Assembly: GCA_003254885.1 (NCBI GenBank) | Contig: QANT01002808.1 | Location: 1-21,902, forward strand | Source of the DNA: Purshia tridentata | Lineage: Eukaryota; Streptophyta; Magnoliopsida; Rosales; Rosaceae | Length of the DNA stretch: 21,902 bases | Reading direction: 5' to 3' | Notes under the pieces: generated by a model | Told to the model about the DNA's origin: nothing | Databases searched by the model: none | The model's input: only the letters and a program-made list of their open reading frames with translations | Part shown: piece by piece, positions 18,541 through 21,902 of the stretch | How positions within the stretch are numbered: position 1 is the stretch's first letter | Layout of the letters: each line of letters opens with the position of its first letter | Program-made: the position numbers and the translations under genes

Positions 18541-18805
18541 TTCTATGCTTGCCACAAAGCTTCAATAGAAAAAGATCAAGGTGCTTCATTCCTGGACAGT
18601 GGTTGTAGCAACCACATGACAAGTCATGAGTCATTTTTGGTTAATATTGATAAGAGTGTCAACTGCAGGATGAAAATGGAAACTGGAGACTTTGTGGAAT
18701 CAACTAGGAAGGGAGTCTTACCTGTGCAAACAAAAGAAGGTACGAAATAAATTTCTGAAGTCATGATTGTACAGTATACGAAAAATGGTAGAGCATGGAT
18801 ATTGG
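18541..18805 (+). pseudogene. Copia protease, first part
   Basis: FLDSGCSNHMT is the classic copia-type aspartic protease active site with an intact D-S-G (Asp at 18595). HESFLVNIDKSV, MKMETGDFVEST and KGVLPVQTK follow, matching the next strands of the family. A TAA ends the frame at 18748-18750, then ISEVMIVQY continues in phase, the usual approach to the end of the domain. hAT-2 enters at 18806. The protease would process the gag-pol polyprotein. Confidence 0.82.
18798..18805. repeat. Left target-site duplication of hAT-2, GATATTGG
   Basis: It is identical to 19922-19929. Eight exact base pairs support an hAT-type insertion. Confidence 0.85.
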
Positions 18806-19921
18806 TAGGAGTGGGAGACTGGACCTGACCAAAATAAATTAACTGAAAGACCGAACTAGACCTCTCCAGTAGGCTTAATAGAAAACCGAGACCAGAACCA
18901 ACATTCCGATAGACTGGCATTTCGGTAAACTGAACTTTAGGTCTGATCCGGTCTGAATTGGGCCCGAACCAAGAATCTAATTGGCCACCCTTTGTTTTTT
19001 TTTTTTTTTGGTATTTTGGACCTCTTTTATGCCAATGCCATACTCAAATATTAAAATGGTATATGTTTTGGGGTTTGGACTTTTTATTACATATATATTA
19101 CTATTGTATAATATAATAGGTTATAGTTATGCTGTTATAGTGTATGGTATATACCTATATAGTATACATTATATAATATATATCATATCTTAAACATTTC
19201 TTAATACACAAATACATTAATACAATAGGGTTTAGGGGCTTTAGGCCTTTAGGGTATGGGTCCACGGGAAAATATGGGTTTAGAACTTTAGAATATAGTA
19301 TAAATTTATAATACTATAATAATTAGGGTAATTAGTTTACATTTTTAATATAGAAATGTTTAATTGTTTATGACTTTATAGCCTATTAGACTATAATTAG
19401 TTAAATAGTTAATAGCTTATACTTAATAAGTTAATAGTTATAAGGTTTATTGTTTAGACTTTAGAGTCTTTAGATTTTAGGCCCTTAGGTATAATATATA
19501 TAATTATAAAGGATTAAAGGGTTTATGTAAATTATAGAAATGAATTATATCAAATCATCAATTAATGTAATTATNTGAATTATATCAAATCATCAATTAA
19601 TGTAATTATATAAAAAAGTATTTACCATTTTTTAGGTTATAGAATATTAGAAATGTATTAAAAAACTAAAAAAAATTTAAAAAGTGTTATATAAATATAA
19701 ATTATAGGATATGTATTTTATTAATATAATATATATGGCCAGTCCGATTCAGTCTACTAGCGGTATGGGTTTTTTGGAACCGGTTCCAGATCGAAATGAG
19801 TCGGTCTGGTATGAATACCGAAAGTCCAGTCTTGGTCACCTTTCAGTCCAGTCTCTTTTGGTGTCGGTTTGGCCAGTCTCGGTTCGGTTTCTGGTCTTCT
19901 GGTCAGACCGCCCCACCCCTA
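18806..19921. mobile_element. hAT-2: second non-autonomous hAT-like transposon, 1,116 bp
   Basis: The left end is TAGGAGTGGGAGACTGG and the right end complements to TAGGGGTGGGGCGGTCTG, an imperfect inverted repeat in which the first 10 bases differ at one place. A perfect 8-bp duplication GATATTGG flanks it. Subterminal regions carry repeated ACCGAACC/GGTTCGGT and GGTCTG motifs on both strands. The middle (about 19000-19730) is extremely AT-rich, has a poly-T run near 18995 and a tandem duplication at an N (19541-19609). It holds no transposase; the frame 18981-19193 is low-complexity. Confidence 0.85.
19541..19609. repeat. Exact 34-bp direct duplication joined by an N
   Basis: TGAATTATATCAAATCATCA and the next 14 bases (19541-19574) recur exactly at 19576-19609, separated only by the single N at 19575. 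This looks like two overlapping reads or contigs joined without merging the overlap, although a real tandem duplication is possible. Confidence 0.85.
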
Positions 19922-19929
19922 GATATTGG
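19922..19929. repeat. Right target-site duplication of hAT-2, GATATTGG
   Basis: It directly follows CACCCCTA, the right end of hAT-2, and equals 18798-18805. Confidence 0.85.
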
Positions 19930-20241
19930 TTAGTATTTGGGGATTTATGGTCTCCATATAGGAAGACAGAAACATGCAGGCACATATGTGGCTACAGTGC
20001 AAATGAAAGGGAATAGATGCTTCCCACTTATGTTTGAAGATGTTTGGTTCTCACTGGAAATGAAACAAAATATTTGTCCATCTAAATTTAGAAAGTCTGC
20101 AGCAGTTACAAGATAAAGAAATGGTGATTGGTTTGCCTAAACTCACTAAAGGTGAGCATGTGTGTGAAGGGTATGCCATGAGTAAAGCCCATAAGGAGGC
20201 ACTGATAGAGGGAAGACTAATACAACTGCAGAACCTTTGGA
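19930..20241 (+). pseudogene. Copia protease end and GAG-pre-integrase domain remnant
   Basis: After hAT-2 the text shows ATVQMKGNRCFPLMFE, the usual end of the protease to pre-integrase linker, with shifted frames around it. HLNLESLQQLQDKEMVIGLP and then EHVCEGYAMSKAHKE follow (20077-20205). This is the GAG-pre-integrase zinc-binding segment, normally H...H...CxxC. The second Cys is Tyr here and the following Gly-Lys is Ser-Lys, both explained by G-to-A changes, so metal binding should be lost. A frameshift near 20240 separates it from the integrase core. Confidence 0.72.
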
Positions 20242-20735
20242 TTGGTTCACACAGATGTCTGTGGACCAATGTCAGAGACTCTAGGTGGGAACAAGTACTT
20301 CCTCACATTCATTGATAATAAAACTAGAATGTGTTGGATATACTTCCTGAGATACAAGTCTGATGTATTTTCAGTATTCAAGAAGTTCAAGGCTATGGTG
20401 GAACTGCAAAGTGGTTTTAAAGTGAAAAAGCTGAGAAGTGACAGTGGAAGAGTACACATCATCTGAATTTGAGTAGTTTTGTGAAGATTTTGGAATACAA
20501 AAGTAGCTTACTGTTTCGTACTCTCCACAGCAGAATGGTATTGTAGAGAGGAAGAACAAAACTATCATGGAGATGGTAAGGGCTATGTTACAAAAGAAGA
20601 AGATGCCAAATCAATTCTAGGGTAAGGCAATCAATATAGCTGTATACCTCCTAAATAAGTGTCCTACTCGAGCCTTGGATAACACGACTTCTTTTGAAGC
20701 ATATAGTGGGAGAAATACAGGAGTAAAACATTAGA
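20242..20735 (+). pseudogene. Copia integrase catalytic core remnant
   Basis: HTDVCGPM carries the first catalytic Asp (20254), [20 protein letters not shown] follows, and VKKLRSDSG carries the second Asp (20440). NGIVERKNK gives the catalytic Glu at 20546. The second Asp and the Glu are 106 bp apart in different phases; 108 bp would give the canonical 35 intervening residues, so a net 2-nt loss between them (near 20447) explains the shift. In the second phase, stops occur at 20474, 20504, 20618 and 20732, two at likely Gln codons (CAG to TAG) and one at a likely Trp (TGG to TAG). The enzyme would insert element DNA; it is dead. Confidence 0.83.
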
Positions 20736-21251
20736 AAATTTTTGGCTCAATGTGCTATACACATGTTTCATCTCAGCTAAGACAAAAATTGGAGGATACT
20801 GATCATAAAGGGATTTTCGTAGGATATGGAACAAGAGAGAAAGGATATAAAGTGTTTGATCTAAAGAGCAATAAAGTTATTGTTTCAAAAAGTGTGATCT
20901 TTGAAGAGACACGCATGTGGAATTGGGAAACCAAGGAAACTGATTACATATTAGTTACTTGGAATGATGAAGATGAAGGTAGGAATATTGCAGATGAAAT
21001 GGTATATGTCACTCGTACTCAATCTTCACAAACTCCCTACAATATAATTCCTTCTTCTACTGCTTCTCCAAGCTCAAATCCTACATATTCTCCTCCTAAG
21101 TTTGAGACTGAAATTGATCTAGCAGGTACTTTTGACACCACTCCAAAGAAGTGGAACAGTCTAAATGAACTGTTTGCTCATTGCAAACTAAGTGTGGTAA
21201 AACCAGAAAGCTACTCAGAGGCTGCTAAAGATCAAGCATGGCAAAGGCCAT
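20736..21251 (+). pseudogene. Copia integrase C-terminal region and start of RT lead-in
   Basis: The frame is open and continues the second integrase phase: FGSMCYTHVSSQLRQKLED, KGIFVGYGTREKGYKVFD and VIVSKSVIFEETRMWNW. This is the typical region after the copia integrase core. A Ser/Thr/Pro-rich linker follows (SSTASPSSNPTYSPP, about 21050-21100). The last host codons, KPESYSEAAKDQAW, match the lead-in of copia RT, where an Ala-Met-Glu-rich string is expected next. The text stops at 21251 where the CACTA end begins. Residues read past this point in the same frame belong to the transposon, not to the polyprotein. Confidence 0.8.
21249..21251. repeat. Probable 3-bp target site of the CACTA element (CAT)
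   Basis: CAT lies directly before CACTACAAG. CACTA elements duplicate 3 bp; the matching copy would be past the window, so this is not verified. Confidence 0.5.
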
Positions 21252-21283
21252 CACTACAAGAAAAAAGAGTTTGCGCAACGAAA

Positions 21284-21680
21284 TTTTGGGAGATGAGCAA
21301 AATTTCATCGCCCCAGAATATTTGGGCTACGAATGCTCCATTTCATCTCCCTAGATTTAAGGTTTTGGGTGGCGAATATTTTGGTCGCTCCAACTAGAAT
21401 TGGGCGACGGACAAAAACAATCGTCGCCCTAGAAAGTTTTGGGCGATGAACGGCTGTCGTCGCCTCAATCTAAATGATGAACTAAATTTTGGGCGATGGC
21501 AGAAACTATTTCATCGCCCCAAATCATTAGGGTGACGTAAACTTTCGGCGACAACGACCATTTTGTCACCCCAAACAATTTTTGGGATACAACATAACAT
21601 TATTCATCGCCCAAAATTCGCGACTATATGGGCAACGGTCTAAAAACTTGGGGCGACAAAATATGTTCATCGCCCAAAGT
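21284..21680. repeat. Subterminal GGGCGAYGA motif array of the CACTA element
   Basis: About fifteen intact or degenerate copies of a GGGCGA(T/C)GA core appear on both strands, for example near 21407, 21429, 21449, 21491, 21512, 21606 and 21669. They are often in inverted pairs with TTTTGGG or CCCAAAA next to the core. They probably bind the transposase; that role is known for CACTA elements in general and is inferred here. Confidence 0.75.
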
Positions 21681-21766
21681 TTAACAATTAAAACCCACCA
21701 GCCCTTCTTCTTTCTTCTTCCTCGCGAATCTCTCCTTCCTCCGCAAATCTCTCTCACTCTCTCTCT

Positions 21767-21860
21767 CCATCGCCCCTTTCTCTCTATCCACCGTGCCTCT
21801 CTCCCTCTCTGTCCACCGCGCTTCTCTCCCTCTTTCCATCGCGCCTCTCTCCCTCTCTCG
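21767..21860. repeat. CT-rich 21-25 bp tandem repeat
   Basis: Four units start at 21767, 21788, 21813 and 21836. Each opens CCAYCG(C/T)(G/C)C and continues with a CTCTCTCCCTCT run. Long open frames on the minus strand here (Gly/Arg/Glu-rich) are products of this repeat and not a gene. Confidence 0.7.
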
Positions 21861-21902
21861 ACCAAACCCATCCCCTCCCCCTCCCACATTGGAAACCCAG
21901 CC

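Larger units (their letters stand above)
15903..21902 (+). mobile_element. Ty1/copia element, split by three DNA transposons, 3' end outside the window
   Basis: A 406-bp 5' LTR with perfect 9-bp terminal inverted repeats is followed directly by a primer site for initiator tRNA-Met. Then come gag, a CCHC zinc knuckle, protease, GAG-pre-integrase and integrase. Integrase ahead of RT marks Ty1/copia. The element is interrupted at 17093-18216, at 18806-19921 and from 21252 on. The last host codons before 21252 correspond to the lead-in of the copia RT domain, so RT, RNase H and the 3' LTR should resume after the CACTA element. Stops and frameshifts show it is inactive. Confidence 0.85.
21252..21902. 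mobile_element. CACTA (CMC/EnSpm) transposon, left end
   Basis: CACTACAAGAAAAAAGAG is the classic plant CACTA terminus. The next 420 bp are filled with TTTTGGGCGATGA / TCATCGCCCAAAA motifs in alternating orientation, the subterminal transposase-binding pattern of this superfamily. From about 21690 a CT-rich stretch begins. No transposase is visible, and the element runs beyond the window, so whether it is autonomous cannot be said. Confidence 0.85.

Noticed and set aside
18214-18920. Minus-strand frames of 113 and 98 residues
   Set aside because: They are antisense shadows of copia gag and protease, the second also crossing the hAT-2 boundary.
18981-19193. A membrane protein of 70 residues in hAT-2
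   Set aside because: The hydrophobic run is the translation of poly-T and AT-rich DNA.
21566-21889. Gly/Arg/Glu-rich minus-strand frames of 107 and 68 residues
   Set aside because: They translate the CT-rich tandem repeat at the CACTA end.

Overview
The window is repeat-dense plant nuclear DNA with no intact host gene that I can support. The evidence is Ty3/gypsy reverse transcriptase and integrase remnants, a Ty1/copia element with an initiator-Met primer site, two hAT-like elements with 8-bp target duplications, a CACTA-type terminus (CACTACAAG), and multi-kilobase LTRs that begin TGTAA and carry CT-rich leaders. This points to a flowering plant, probably a dicot; I cannot name the species.

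Layout. 1-1777: AT-rich sequence with a degenerate repeated LTR-like motif. 1778-1938 and 4623-5339: two halves of an older LTR-like sequence. These are separated by a complete 2,679-bp solo LTR (1939-4617) flanked by a perfect TCATT duplication. 5340-6340: a minus-strand LTR-like repeat. 6341-9239: a Ty3/gypsy pol remnant (protease, RT, RNase H, integrase) with no visible gag, two internal deletions and many stops. It ends in a polypurine tract and runs into its 3' LTR from 9240. 11312: start of another LTR, whose U3 is related to the solo LTR; it runs into a gypsy RNase H/integrase remnant (12672-13830). 13850-15675: the 3' part of a further LTR, loosely collinear with 10390-11110.

15903-21251: a Ty1/copia element in plus orientation, with its 5' LTR, primer binding site, gag, protease, GAG-pre-integrase and integrase. 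It is split by hAT-1 (17093-18216), hAT-2 (18806-19921) and the left end of a CACTA element (21252 to the window end). RT, RNase H and the 3' LTR of the copia element should lie past the CACTA element, outside the window.

The story is layered decay. LTR retrotransposons inserted in and beside each other, some collapsed to a solo LTR or lost internal segments, and their coding parts accumulated stops mostly at Gln, Arg and Trp positions, as expected from C-to-T change in silenced, methylated DNA. DNA transposons then entered the copia element. I found no new coding system. The most informative items are the base-level nesting, the paired hairpins in the solo LTR, the architecture of the hAT and CACTA ends, and a probable assembly join at an N inside hAT-2.
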